From Actinomycetes bacterium (GTDB taxonomy: Bacteria; Actinomycetota; Acidimicrobiia; Acidimicrobiales; Palsa-688), in NCBI GenBank assembly GCA_021827285.1, contig JAKAWM010000195.1:1-5993 (forward strand): 5,993 bases of DNA, given 5' to 3'. Below, piece after piece: positions 1 through 5,735 of this stretch. The number at the start of each line of letters is the position of its first letter. Position 1 is the first letter of the stretch. The notes under the pieces are model-generated. The model made no database searches. It had not been told where the DNA came from and saw only the letters and a program-made list of their open reading frames with translations. The translations under genes were made by a program, and so were the position numbers.

Positions 1-410
1 ATCAGGCTGTGGACAGGCACGTTAGCACCTGTCGCGTACATCATCGTGGCTGTGCCGGCATCAAAAATCTGAGCGATGTCCGGTGCCGCATGTGCCCGGA
101 ACGCGGCGATCGTAGCCGAGAGCACATCAGAGTAGCTGCCCTTGTAGGTCGCAACGACCCTGTAGGCGTGCTGAGAACTGTTGAACTCGTCTAGCAGGTG
201 CTGCAGCGTCGAGCCAAGCTGACCGCTGAACGCCGTCCAGAAGCTGAGCGTGACGGGCGCCGAGGCTGCACTCTCGTTGCGAGCCTGAGCCGAGGCCTGG
301 CCAGCGACGAAGCACGACGAGAGCAGCGCAGTACCTGCCATTAGAGTTGCAGTCGCCCGCGTCGCATGACGGCGGGCATCGTTGAATAGGCGTACTGGGC
401 CTAGGTACAT
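1..410 (-). CDS. ugpB: UgpB-like glycerol-3-phosphate ABC transporter substrate-binding protein, N-terminal part
   Basis: This gene runs off the left edge; 136 residues are visible. It would capture sn-glycerol-3-phosphate or a glycerophosphodiester outside the membrane and deliver it to a Ugp-type ABC importer, a source of phosphate and carbon. The start is ATG at 410-408, preceded by GGAGGAG (418-424) seven bases upstream. Residues 13-42 form an Arg-containing export signal with a hydrophobic stretch. L-S-S-C (30-33) fits a lipobox, so it may be a lipoprotein, although a signal peptidase I site after ASAQA (39-43) is also possible. The mature part matches the E. coli UgpB start as I remember it: V-T-L-S-F-W near 53-58, ATYKGSYSDVLSATIAAFR (87-105), AP-I-Q (109-114) and GTATMM (119-124). 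The family is about 430 residues long, so two thirds lie outside. The family call is firm; the exact substrate is inferred. The transporter permeases are not visible. Confidence 0.85.
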   Translation of the reverse strand, partial: MYLGPVRLFNDARRHATRATATLMAGTALLSSCFVAGQASAQARNESAASAPVTLSFWTAFSGQLGSTLQHLLDEFNSSQHAYRVVATYKGSYSDVLSATIAAFRAHAAPDIAQIFDAGTATMMYATGANVPVHSL

Positions 411-417
411 GTCCGTT

Positions 418-424
418 CTCCTCC
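418..424 (-). promoter_or_regulatory. Ribosome binding site of the ugpB-like gene
   Basis: The minus strand reads GGAGGAG here, a near-perfect Shine-Dalgarno sequence, seven bases before the ATG at 410-408. It fixes the start of the ugpB-like gene and supports the reading of this strand as coding. Confidence 0.8.
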
Positions 425-480
425 GAGAGCCGAGTGACCGGCTCCGATATCTGCCGGGATGGGTGTTTACGGCTACCGAA

Positions 481-569
481 GGTTAACTGGCATGGCTGAA
501 CGCAAAGTGTCGTTTGGCGTACGGCCGCTGTAACAATAGGAGAACGGTGGTGAACGGCGACTGACGAAC
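481..569 (-). promoter_or_regulatory. Candidate PhoP (PHO box-like) repeats upstream of the ugpB-like gene
   Basis: On the minus strand several copies resemble GTTCACC, the repeat unit bound by PhoP in actinomycetes. In transcription order they are GTTCGTC (569-563), GTTCACC (555-549), GTTCTCC (545-539), GTTACAG (534-528), GTTCAGC (501-495) and GTTAACC (487-481). The three central copies are 10 and 11 bases apart, close to the 11-base period known for PHO boxes; the outer ones are less regular. The block lies about 70-160 bases before the ugpB start, a sensible place for an activator. Control of ugp genes by phosphate is known in E. coli and actinomycetes; its action here is inferred. No clear -10/-35 pair was identified. 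Confidence 0.35.
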
Positions 570-656
570 GCCCAGCTCGGCTAGCGCGTAGCCAGGCTCT
601 TGATCGCGATGGCGCGTACCGCATCGAGTTTCCTTGCCACCACCGGGTTGTCAGCG

Positions 657-685
657 CCGTAGGTGCTGCGGGGCGCCACTTACGG
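657..685 (-). terminator. Hairpin downstream of tRNA-Thr, possible terminator
   Basis: An inverted repeat with arms CCGTA and TACGG, followed inward by a one-base mismatch and GTG/CAC, leaves an 11-base GC-rich loop. It lies about 30 bases beyond the 3' end of the tRNA. No U-tract follows, so it is not a standard intrinsic terminator; many actinomycete terminators lack one. It could equally be incidental. Confidence 0.25.
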
Positions 686-714
686 TAGGTACAGGCTGAC
701 TTGTGGAACCGCTG

Positions 715-790
715 TGGAGCCCGAGAGGAGAATCGAACTCCTGACCTACGCATTACGAGTGCGTCGCTCTGCCGACTGAGCTACTCGGGC
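715..790 (-). tRNA. tRNA-Thr (anticodon CGT)
   Basis: A complete 76-base cloverleaf can be folded on the minus strand. The acceptor stem is GCCCGAG (790-784) with CTCGGGC (725-719). The D stem is GCTC/GAGC with an AGTCGGCA loop. The anticodon stem is ACGCA/TGCGT around the loop CTCGTAA, giving anticodon CGT, which reads the threonine codon ACG. The variable loop is AGGTC. The T stem is AGGAG/CTCCT with loop TTCGATT. The discriminator base is T (718) and the CCA end is encoded (717-715). All stems pair with Watson-Crick pairs, so the gene looks functional. The integrase remnant on the far side of its 5' end suggests this locus has received integrative DNA. Confidence 0.95.
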
Positions 791-856
791 TTGGGTGCTC
801 TGACCTGCCAATTACTTCTAACAGCCCCCCCAGCGTAGTGTGGCCAAAAGGGCCGC

Positions 857-878
857 AGGGCAACTTAAGGGCAACAAC
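857..878 (+). repeat. Tandem AGGGCAAC repeats upstream of the integrase
   Basis: AGGGCAAC occurs at 857-864 and again at 868-875, exactly 11 bases apart, some 40-60 bases before the integrase start. Short tandem repeats of this kind next to an integrase gene are typical of arm-type integrase sites or of a recombination directionality factor site. A related copy, GGGCAACAAC, is at 1751-1760 on the other side of the integrase remnant. The role is inferred. Confidence 0.3.
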
Positions 879-902
879 AGCTCTGTAATTTGCCCCGACC
901 AG

Positions 903-910
903 AGAGGAGG
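903..910 (+). promoter_or_regulatory. Ribosome binding site deciding the integrase start
   Basis: AGAGGAGG lies six bases before the ATG at 917. It favours this start over the in-frame TTG at 890, which has no such site. Confidence 0.6.
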
Positions 911-916
911 CAACTG

Positions 917-1472
917 ATGCGGGGCAGCCTCGAGCAGCTCGGTACCGACCGCCGGCGGTTGAGGGTGTTCGCGGGTCGGGAGGGCACTGGCAAGCCACGC
1001 TTGGTGCGGCGCAACGTGAGGGGCACCAAACGCCAAGCCACGAACGCGCTGGCCAAACTTGTTGCCGATGTCGAGCGCGGTCAGATTGCAGACGGCCACC
1101 CCGGCAGCGTAGCGGACCTGCTCGACCGCTGGCTCTCGGAGATCGCTCCCCTGCGCTCCGCCTACACGATGAGGGAGCACCGCCGCTCCGTGGCACGCGA
1201 TATCAAGCCAGCGACCGGTGCGCTGAGGCTCGGCACCGACCGTGAGGGGCGTCCAGCGCCTGATAGCCGCCGCCGAGCAGCATGACCCCGTGATGGCGAC
1301 CTCTCGCGGAGCGCCGACGGATCTCGGCCCTGCCGGCCCATACGTGACGCAGCGTGTTTACGCCCATGCCCTAGAGCAGCGCGATCGGCAAGCGGCCGAG
1401 CTCTTGGGCCGTGCCATCCTTGGTGGGCCTCGGCCCCGCCCCGCAGTCAGACCTTCCCAGTCATCGGGGTAG
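917..1472 (+). pseudogene. Tyrosine-type site-specific integrase, internally deleted remnant
   Basis: The intact protein would cut and rejoin DNA at attachment sites of a phage or integrative element. Reading from ATG 917, the first ~106 residues look like the usual N-terminus of actinobacterial integrases: RGSLEQLG, then L-R-V-F-A-G-R, GTGKPR, a Lys/Arg-rich strand and the core-binding start DLLDRWLSEIAP. Family similarity stops near 1234 and that frame ends at 1285. In another frame, from about 1242, QRLIAAAEQHDPVMAT matches the linker before the catalytic domain. The text then jumps to QRVYAHALEQRDRQAAELLG, the C-terminus, with the nucleophile Tyr at 1359-1361, and stops at 1470-1472. The Arg-Lys-His-Arg catalytic residues between these pieces are missing. 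There are therefore at least two internal deletions and a frame change. Intact relatives are roughly 380-400 residues. The product cannot be active. It is the best evidence for a former mobile element beside the tRNA. Confidence 0.8.
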
Positions 1473-1806
1473 CCCCCCACGCTCACCGGGTCGAGGCGAC
1501 GCCCGTTGCTCTGACCCTCTGGTGCGAGCTCTCGGGCACGCACTGCCGTCCGGGTGCACTCCGTGGTCCCGGTGGGAAGCCTAAGCATCAACACTCTGCG
1601 CGTTCTTCTGCCTTGGGACTATCACATGGCTCGAGCCGGGATTTTGTAGACCCAAACCCGGCAACCCATCCGACGCCAAGGGTGGGTTCGCACGCGCATA
1701 AAGGTGACAACGCCGGCCGTGGTACGAAAACCCCGAAACTCCCCTTCCCCGGGCAACAACCACTCTCAGTACTCGACGTTAAGCCTGCAGTGAGAGGAAA
1801 GCGCTT

Positions 1807-1848
1807 ATGCCATCCCTGAAGGCACTCGTGCCGCCAAATGGGCCCTGA
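1807..1848 (+). CDS. Possible 13-residue leader peptide upstream of tryptophanase
   Basis: ATG at 1807 begins MPSLKALVPPNGP followed by TGA. A purine-rich GAGAGGAAA (1792-1800) lies at a suitable distance upstream. The peptide contains a Pro-Pro pair and ends in Pro just before the stop, a context that slows ribosomes. In E. coli and relatives tryptophanase is preceded by the TnaC leader peptide, which also ends in Pro and stalls with tryptophan. This peptide, however, has no Trp and does not resemble TnaC otherwise, and the structural gene starts about 470 bases later. It is a candidate only; a random short ORF is quite possible. Confidence 0.15.
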   Translation: MPSLKALVPPNGP

Positions 1849-2304
1849 CACTCCGCATGGCTACCAATACAAGTGCAAGTCCGTGGACCGCCGTTTAGAC
1901 GAAAATCATGAAGCTTTTGGTCACAAGTCACCGGTTGTACCTTGGGCTTCAAGCCGAGCGTCCCAGTGCCTTACAAGAAGGGGGGAGGCCAAGTGGGCGC
2001 TCGGTCCGTAGAATTGCCGGCGGAACTTCAGGCGGAAAAGGGGCGGGGCCAGTTGACCCCTTCGAAGCGACGGGTGGGCACGCTTTCGAGGCAGCAGAAG
2101 TACTCTGGCGCCCTGGATTGTGCAAGGCTCGCAAATGCAATCGGCTACCCTTCGACGTCTCAGGTGGCGGTGGCCGAAAGTGGCGGGCCCCCTTTACCGC
2201 GGTCCGCCACATGGCGTGGCAACTTTGGGCCAAGGGCGGGTGCCGGGTGCCAGTTGCGCGCCCTCCCGGCCGGGAAAACGCTGAGCCAGGCCCACCGATC
2301 CGGC

Positions 2305-2310
2305 AGGCGG
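2305..2310 (+). promoter_or_regulatory. Probable ribosome binding site of tryptophanase
   Basis: AGGCGG, one mismatch from AGGAGG, sits six bases before GTG 2317. It is the best Shine-Dalgarno match upstream of the region of family similarity and is the reason for choosing that start. The alternative GTG at 2341 has no comparable site at normal spacing. Confidence 0.4.
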
Positions 2311-2316
2311 GCTCAA

Positions 2317-3747
2317 GTGGGCGAGCGTATAGTCCAAGCCGTGGCGAAAGCTACGGAGGCCACCCCCGCCTGGGCCTGGCGGACGATTATCGAGCCGTTC
2401 CGTATCCACGCGGTCGAGCCCCTCCGGATGACGACGCACCAGCAGCGCCGCTCCGCCCTGGCCGAGGCTGGTTACAACCTCTTTGCGGTCAGGGCTGAAG
2501 ACGTCCTGATCGACCTGCTGACCGATTCGGGGACGGGGGCCATGAGCCGCGACCAATGGGCCGCTATCCAGCACGGCGACGAGTCCTATGCCGGGTCGCC
2601 CTCGTGGTACCTCTTCCGGGACGCGGTGAACGAGTTGTTCCCCTTTCGCCATGTCATCCCTACCCACCAGGGCCGTGCCGCCGAGAAGATCCTGTTCAGC
2701 GTCATCGGGGGACCTGGCAAGTTGGTGCCCAACAACACCCACTTCGACACCACCCGGGCGAACGTCGAGGCGACAGGAGCCCAGGCCGTGGACCTGGTGA
2801 TCGCGCAAGGTCGGGACCCGAGGAGCCGCCACCCCTTCAAGGGCAACCTCGACACCGAGGCCCTCGAGGCACTGATCCAAAAGGTGGGAGCGGAAAACGT
2901 CCCCGTCGTCATGGTTACCGTCACCAACAACTCTGGCGGCGGCCAGCCCGTCAGCCTTGCCAACCTCCGCCAGGTAAGGAGGGTGTGCGACCGCTTCAGC
3001 ATCCCGCTTTTCCTCGACGCATGCCGCTTCGCCGAGAACGCCTGGTTCATCCGGGAACGAGAAGAGGGCCAGGGTGGGCGCGACGTTGCCGATATCGTTC
3101 GCGAAATGGCTTCCTTGGCCGACGGGATGACCATGAGTGCCAAAAAGGACCCGCTCGCCAACATCGGCGGCTGGCTGGCGTGCAACGACGACTCTCTGGC
3201 CGAAGCGTGCCGGGGCGTGCTCATCCTGACCGAGGGCTTCCCTACCTACGGCGGGCTGGCGGGGCGGGACCTGGAGGCCATCGCCCAAGGGCTGCGGGAG
3301 GCCGTGTCCCACGATTACCTCCGCTACCGTGCCCGCTCCACGGCTTACCTCGGTGAGGCCCTCGAGCAGCGGGGCATCCCGGTGGTGGTGCCCATTGGGG
3401 GCCACGCTGTGTACCTCGACGCCAAGGAGCTTCTACCCCATATCCCGCCCTTGCGGTACCCAGGCCAGTCGCTGGCCGTAGCGCTGTACGAGATGGGCGG
3501 AGTCCGAGGCTGCGAGATCGGGTCAGTCATGTTCGGGCGCCGTGCGGACGGCACCGAGCAGCCTGCCGCCATGGAACTGGTGCGCCTGGCCATCCCTCGT
3601 CGAACGTACACCCAGAGCCACATCGACTACGTGATCGAGGTATGCGAGGCCGTAGCCGCCCGGGCAGCCCAGCTCAGGGGGATGAAGATAGTCTCGGAGC
3701 CCGCCCAACTGCGCCACTTCACCGCCCGCTTCGAGCCGCTCCCATAA
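2317..3747 (+). CDS. tnaA: Tryptophanase (tryptophan indole-lyase)
   Basis: This cytoplasmic PLP enzyme splits L-tryptophan into indole, pyruvate and ammonium. With GTG 2317 as start it has 476 residues, against 471 for E. coli TnaA; the reading frame stays open back to 1942 but family similarity begins only near EPFRI (26-30). Clear family marks are DLLTDSGTGAMS (66-77), GDESYAGS (87-94, Tyr91), THQGR (116-120), GGQPVSLANL (208-217), DACRFAENA (234-242, PLP-binding Asp234), MSAKKD (273-278, Schiff-base Lys277), EGFPTYGGLAGRD (306-318), IPRRTYTQ (426-433, carboxylate-binding Arg428) and LRHFTARF (465-472). Tyrosine phenol-lyase is the close alternative. Three positions argue against it: Asp144, Ile401 and His467 match the tryptophanase residues, where tyrosine phenol-lyase has Thr124, Arg381 and Phe448. 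The amino-acid importer genes start 132 bases downstream in the same direction, suggesting joint use of the substrate. The enzyme family is certain; the substrate assignment is well supported. Confidence 0.85.
   Translation: MGERIVQAVAKATEATPAWAWRTIIEPFRIHAVEPLRMTTHQQRRSALAEAGYNLFAVRAEDVLIDLLTDSGTGAMSRDQWAAIQHGDESYAGSPSWYLFRDAVNELFPFRHVIPTHQGRAAEKILFSVIGGPGKLVPNNTHFDTTRANVEATGAQAVDLVIAQGRDPRSRHPFKGNLDTEALEALIQKVGAENVPVVMVTVTNNSGGGQPVSLANLRQVRRVCDRFSIPLFLDACRFAENAWFIREREEGQGGRDVADIVREMASLADGMTMSAKKDPLANIGGWLACNDDSLAEACRGVLILTEGFPTYGGLAGRDLEAIAQGLREAVSHDYLRYRARSTAYLGEALEQRGIPVVVPIGGHAVYLDAKELLPHIPPLRYPGQSLAVALYEMGGVRGCEIGSVMFGRRADGTEQPAAMELVRLAIPRRTYTQSHIDYVIEVCEAVAARAAQLRGMKIVSEPAQLRHFTARFEPLP
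2339..2356 (+). repeat. GAAA-tetraloop hairpin at the start of tryptophanase
   Basis: CCGTGGC (2339-2345) and GCTACGG (2350-2356) pair over seven positions, one of them G-U, closed by a GAAA tetraloop. The stem covers the alternative GTG start at 2341 and lies just inside the gene if it starts at 2317. A second hairpin, CCGCC/GGCGG, follows at about 2367-2383. A stable structure here could limit translation, or be a trace of a structured RNA. Formation of the stem is likely from the sequence; a function is not shown. Confidence 0.35.
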
Positions 3748-3761
3748 AGCCCAAAGCAAAA

Positions 3762-3787
3762 GGGTGGCCGTGGTACTGCAGCCGCCT
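3762..3787 (+). repeat. Weak inverted repeat between tryptophanase and the importer genes
   Basis: GGGTGGC (3762-3768) can pair with GCCGCCT (3781-3787), with two G-U pairs, around a 12-base loop. It lies 15 bases after the tryptophanase stop. No T-run follows, so a terminator is not established; it might stabilise the upstream message or partially attenuate. The rest of the 132-base gap shows no clear promoter. Confidence 0.2.
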
Positions 3788-3869
3788 CCCGCCTACCCTT
3801 CGCGCCAACTACCCGGTTGCTGCCATTCGCTATGCTCCCAAGGTCACCCGTTGCCAGCCGTAACAAACC

Positions 3870-3875
3870 GGAGGT
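3870..3875 (+). promoter_or_regulatory. Ribosome binding site of the substrate-binding protein gene
   Basis: GGAGGT lies four bases before ATG 3880. It selects this start over the in-frame ATGs at 3817 and 3832, whose extra residues would sit awkwardly ahead of the signal peptide. Confidence 0.75.
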
Positions 3876-3879
3876 GCTA

Positions 3880-4713
3880 ATGCGCACTGTAGGGATACCT
3901 AAGAAGAAGCTCGCCCTCACTGCGGCCCTCGGGTCGCTCACGGTGTTAGCCGTTATGGGACTACCCGCCAGCGCCAGCACGATCAAGGTGCCGGCCAAGT
4001 ACCATGGCACCCTCCGCGTGGCCATGGACGCCACCTACCCTCCGGACGAGTTCATCCAGAAAGGCAATATCGTCGGCTTCGACGCCGACCTGGCCTACGC
4101 TCTGGGCAAGGTCATGGGAGTGAAGGTGCAACTGGTGGACGCGACTTTCGACACCATCATCCCCGGGATCGTCGACGGCAAGTTCGACCTCGGCAACTCG
4201 TCGTTCACTGACACCAAAGCCCGGGAAAAGCAGGTTGACTTTGTGGACTACTTCAGTGCCGGCGAAGGCTACTACGAGAAGGCCAGCAGCACCAAAACCT
4301 TCAACGGCCTCAAAGCCCTCTGCGGCCACTCGGTGGCCGTGGAGTCCGGGACCACGGAGCAGTCCGACGCGCAATCTCAAGCCAAGCACTGCCACGTCAA
4401 TGTGGAGAGCTACGACAACCAAAACGAGGCCAACCTGGCGGTATCTGACGGCCACGCCGATCTTGGCTTTGCCGACTCCCAGGTGGCGGCGTACATCGTG
4501 CACCTCTCGCAAGGCCAGTTCAAGCTGACGGGCAAGCCGTTCTCCACCGCGCCGTATGGCTTCATCGTCGCCAAGAACAGCGGCCTGGCAGCGCCCCTCA
4601 TGGCCGGGGTAAAGGCCATAATGGCCAACGGCCAGTACAGGAAGATCCTCGCTAAGTGGGGGGTAGAGCAGGGGTCGATCGCCAAACCGGTGATGAACGG
4701 CGCCACTAGCTAG
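3880..4713 (+). CDS. Polar amino-acid ABC transporter substrate-binding protein
   Basis: This exported protein of 277 residues would bind an amino acid outside the membrane and hand it to the permease encoded next. Residues 1-32 form a signal peptide: a basic start with KKK (8-10), a hydrophobic core, and a cleavage site after ASA (30-32). There is no lipobox Cys. The mature part is a type II periplasmic-binding fold of the PAAT family (SBP_bac_3): LRVAMDATYPP (45-55), the signature GFDADLAYAL (66-75), FDTIIPGIVDGKFDL (90-104), then SFTDTKAR (108-115). Arg115 is the position that binds the ligand carboxylate, GTTEQ (157-161) lines the site, and Asp199 in FADSQVA is the position that binds the amino group. 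Both are kept, so an alpha-amino acid ligand is expected. Cys148 and Cys171 probably form a disulfide, as in many actinobacterial relatives. Which amino acid is bound cannot be read from sequence; tryptophan is inferred from the upstream gene. The permease gene starts 32 bases downstream. Confidence 0.88.
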   Translation: MRTVGIPKKKLALTAALGSLTVLAVMGLPASASTIKVPAKYHGTLRVAMDATYPPDEFIQKGNIVGFDADLAYALGKVMGVKVQLVDATFDTIIPGIVDGKFDLGNSSFTDTKAREKQVDFVDYFSAGEGYYEKASSTKTFNGLKALCGHSVAVESGTTEQSDAQSQAKHCHVNVESYDNQNEANLAVSDGHADLGFADSQVAAYIVHLSQGQFKLTGKPFSTAPYGFIVAKNSGLAAPLMAGVKAIMANGQYRKILAKWGVEQGSIAKPVMNGATS

Positions 4714-4745
4714 TTAACCGGCCCCGCTCGGTCAGGCCTCCAGCG

Positions 4746-5729
4746 ATGCCGGCTGGCTCCAGCCCCGCCCCCGAGGCCAACCTGCCCGTCGTGCCTGTCC
4801 GCCACCCAGGACGCTGGGTGGCGGCAGCTGTGGTGGTCGTCTTGACGGCCATGCTGGTGCATTCCCTCTTCTTCTCCCACGTCCCGCGGGGCGGCAAGTT
4901 GGCCGAGCGCTTCGAATGGCACGTCATCGACCACTACTTCCTGTCAACCGGGATCTTGAAAGGCCTGGCCGTCACCCTTGAGCTAACCGTCCTGGCCATG
5001 GCGGGAGGCATCATCATCGGCGCCGTCCTCGCCATCATGCGCCTCTCGCCCAACCCGATCGTCACCGGTAGCGCGTGGATTTATATCTGGTTCTTCCGCG
5101 GCACTCCTGTCCTGGTGCAATTGCTGTTCTGGTACAACGCTTCGTACATCTTCCCCAAGTTCTCCTTGGGCATACCCTTCGGGCCCTCCTTTGTTGATAT
5201 AAACCTCAACTCTGTTTTTACTCCCTTCGTCGTGGCCAGTGTCGGGCTCGCCCTCAACGAGGGGGCCTACATGTCCGAGATCGTGCGCGCCGGCATAATC
5301 TCGGTAGACGAGGGTCAAACAGAAGCCGCCCAAGCGGTTGGCATGTCGAGGTTGATGGCACTCCGCCTCATCGTTTTGCCGCAGGCCATGCGGGTCATCA
5401 TCCCGCCAACCGGCAACGAGACAATATCGATGCTGAAAACAACCTCTCTTGCCTCGATTGTCGTAGCCCCCGAGCTTCTTTTCCAAACTCAGCTCATTTA
5501 CGCCGCCAACTACGAAACAGTCCCGTTGCTCATGGTGGCCAGCCTCCAGTACCTATGGGTCACCTCGGTGCTCATGATCGGCCAGTACTACCTCGAGCGG
5601 CATTACGCGCGCGGATCAGTCCGCCAGCTCCCACCCACGCCTCTCGAAAGGTTGCGCCGGGGGTTGCTTATCCGGCCGGACCAGGCCCGCTTCGGACGGG
5701 CACCTTTTATCGTGGGCAACGAGTTGTAA
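4746..5729 (+). CDS. Polar amino-acid ABC transporter permease
   Basis: This inner-membrane subunit of 327 residues forms the channel for the amino acid. It has a cytoplasmic N-terminal tail (1-24), a first membrane segment (25-43), and the His/Glu/Gln permease domain from about residue 65. In that domain are GILKGLAVTLELTVLA (69-84), WFFRGTPVLVQLLFWY (115-130, a strong family mark), LNEGAYMSEIVRAGI (170-184) and the EAA loop that contacts the ATPase: Glu193-Ala-Ala, Gly199, Ile209, Leu211-Pro212. Further segments lie near 231-247 and 259-282. Family members are often 215-250 residues; the extra length comes from the N-terminal tail with its first segment, which is common in actinobacteria, and a basic 40-residue C-terminal tail. 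No strong Shine-Dalgarno precedes ATG 4746, so the start is less sure, but a later one would cut into the first segment. Only one permease gene is seen, so the channel is probably a homodimer. Confidence 0.88.
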   Translation: MPAGSSPAPEANLPVVPVRHPGRWVAAAVVVVLTAMLVHSLFFSHVPRGGKLAERFEWHVIDHYFLSTGILKGLAVTLELTVLAMAGGIIIGAVLAIMRLSPNPIVTGSAWIYIWFFRGTPVLVQLLFWYNASYIFPKFSLGIPFGPSFVDINLNSVFTPFVVASVGLALNEGAYMSEIVRAGIISVDEGQTEAAQAVGMSRLMALRLIVLPQAMRVIIPPTGNETISMLKTTSLASIVVAPELLFQTQLIYAANYETVPLLMVASLQYLWVTSVLMIGQYYLERHYARGSVRQLPPTPLERLRRGLLIRPDQARFGRAPFIVGNEL

Positions 5730-5735
5730 GCCAAC

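Larger units (their letters stand above)
1473..2316. other. Long stretch without a convincing gene, between the integrase remnant and tryptophanase
   Basis: No recognisable protein, RNA gene or insertion sequence was found in these ~840 bases. What can be seen: an inverted repeat GCCGGG/CCCGGC (1635-1640 and 1657-1662) around a 16-base loop; GGGCAACAAC at 1751-1760, repeating the sequence before the integrase; a possible short leader ORF at 1807; and, from 1942, two plus-strand frames that remain open into the tryptophanase region. The translated text of those frames is rich in Gly, Arg, Ala and Pro and matches no family I know. The stretch may combine remains of the decayed element with the 5' leader of the tryptophanase transcript. 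No confident promoter was seen. Confidence 0.5.

Noticed and set aside
127..753. 208-codon minus-strand frame
   Set aside because: It covers both part of the tRNA-Thr gene and the signal-peptide region of the ugpB-like gene in a different frame, so it cannot be the real product.
800..819. Partial copy of the tRNA anticodon region (14 of 20 bases match 741-760) as an attachment-site duplicate
   Set aside because: The match does not continue toward the tRNA 3' end, where an integrase crossover duplicate should extend, and is short enough to be chance.
753..1196. Minus-strand frames opposite the integrase remnant
   Set aside because: They begin in the tRNA or lie antisense to recognisable integrase sequence, and have Ser/Arg/Ala-rich text without motifs.
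1581..1851. Minus-strand frames of 60 and 87 codons between integrase remnant and tryptophanase
   Set aside because: Neither has a convincing ribosome binding site or recognisable domain, and they overlap each other in different frames.
1908..2498. 196-codon plus-strand frame overlapping the tryptophanase start
   Set aside because: It runs into the conserved part of tryptophanase in the wrong frame and shows no recognisable domain; open frames of this size are common in GC-rich DNA. The stretch is discussed as a leader instead.
2194..3405. 403-codon open frame on the minus strand
   Set aside because: It is antisense to the tryptophanase gene, which carries all family motifs. The translation is His/Gly/Val-rich and resembles the usual mirror frame of GC-rich genes.
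4983..5486. 167-codon minus-strand frame in the permease region
   Set aside because: It is antisense to the permease gene with its EAA loop and membrane segments; its composition (Asp/Gly/His-rich) is that of a mirror frame.
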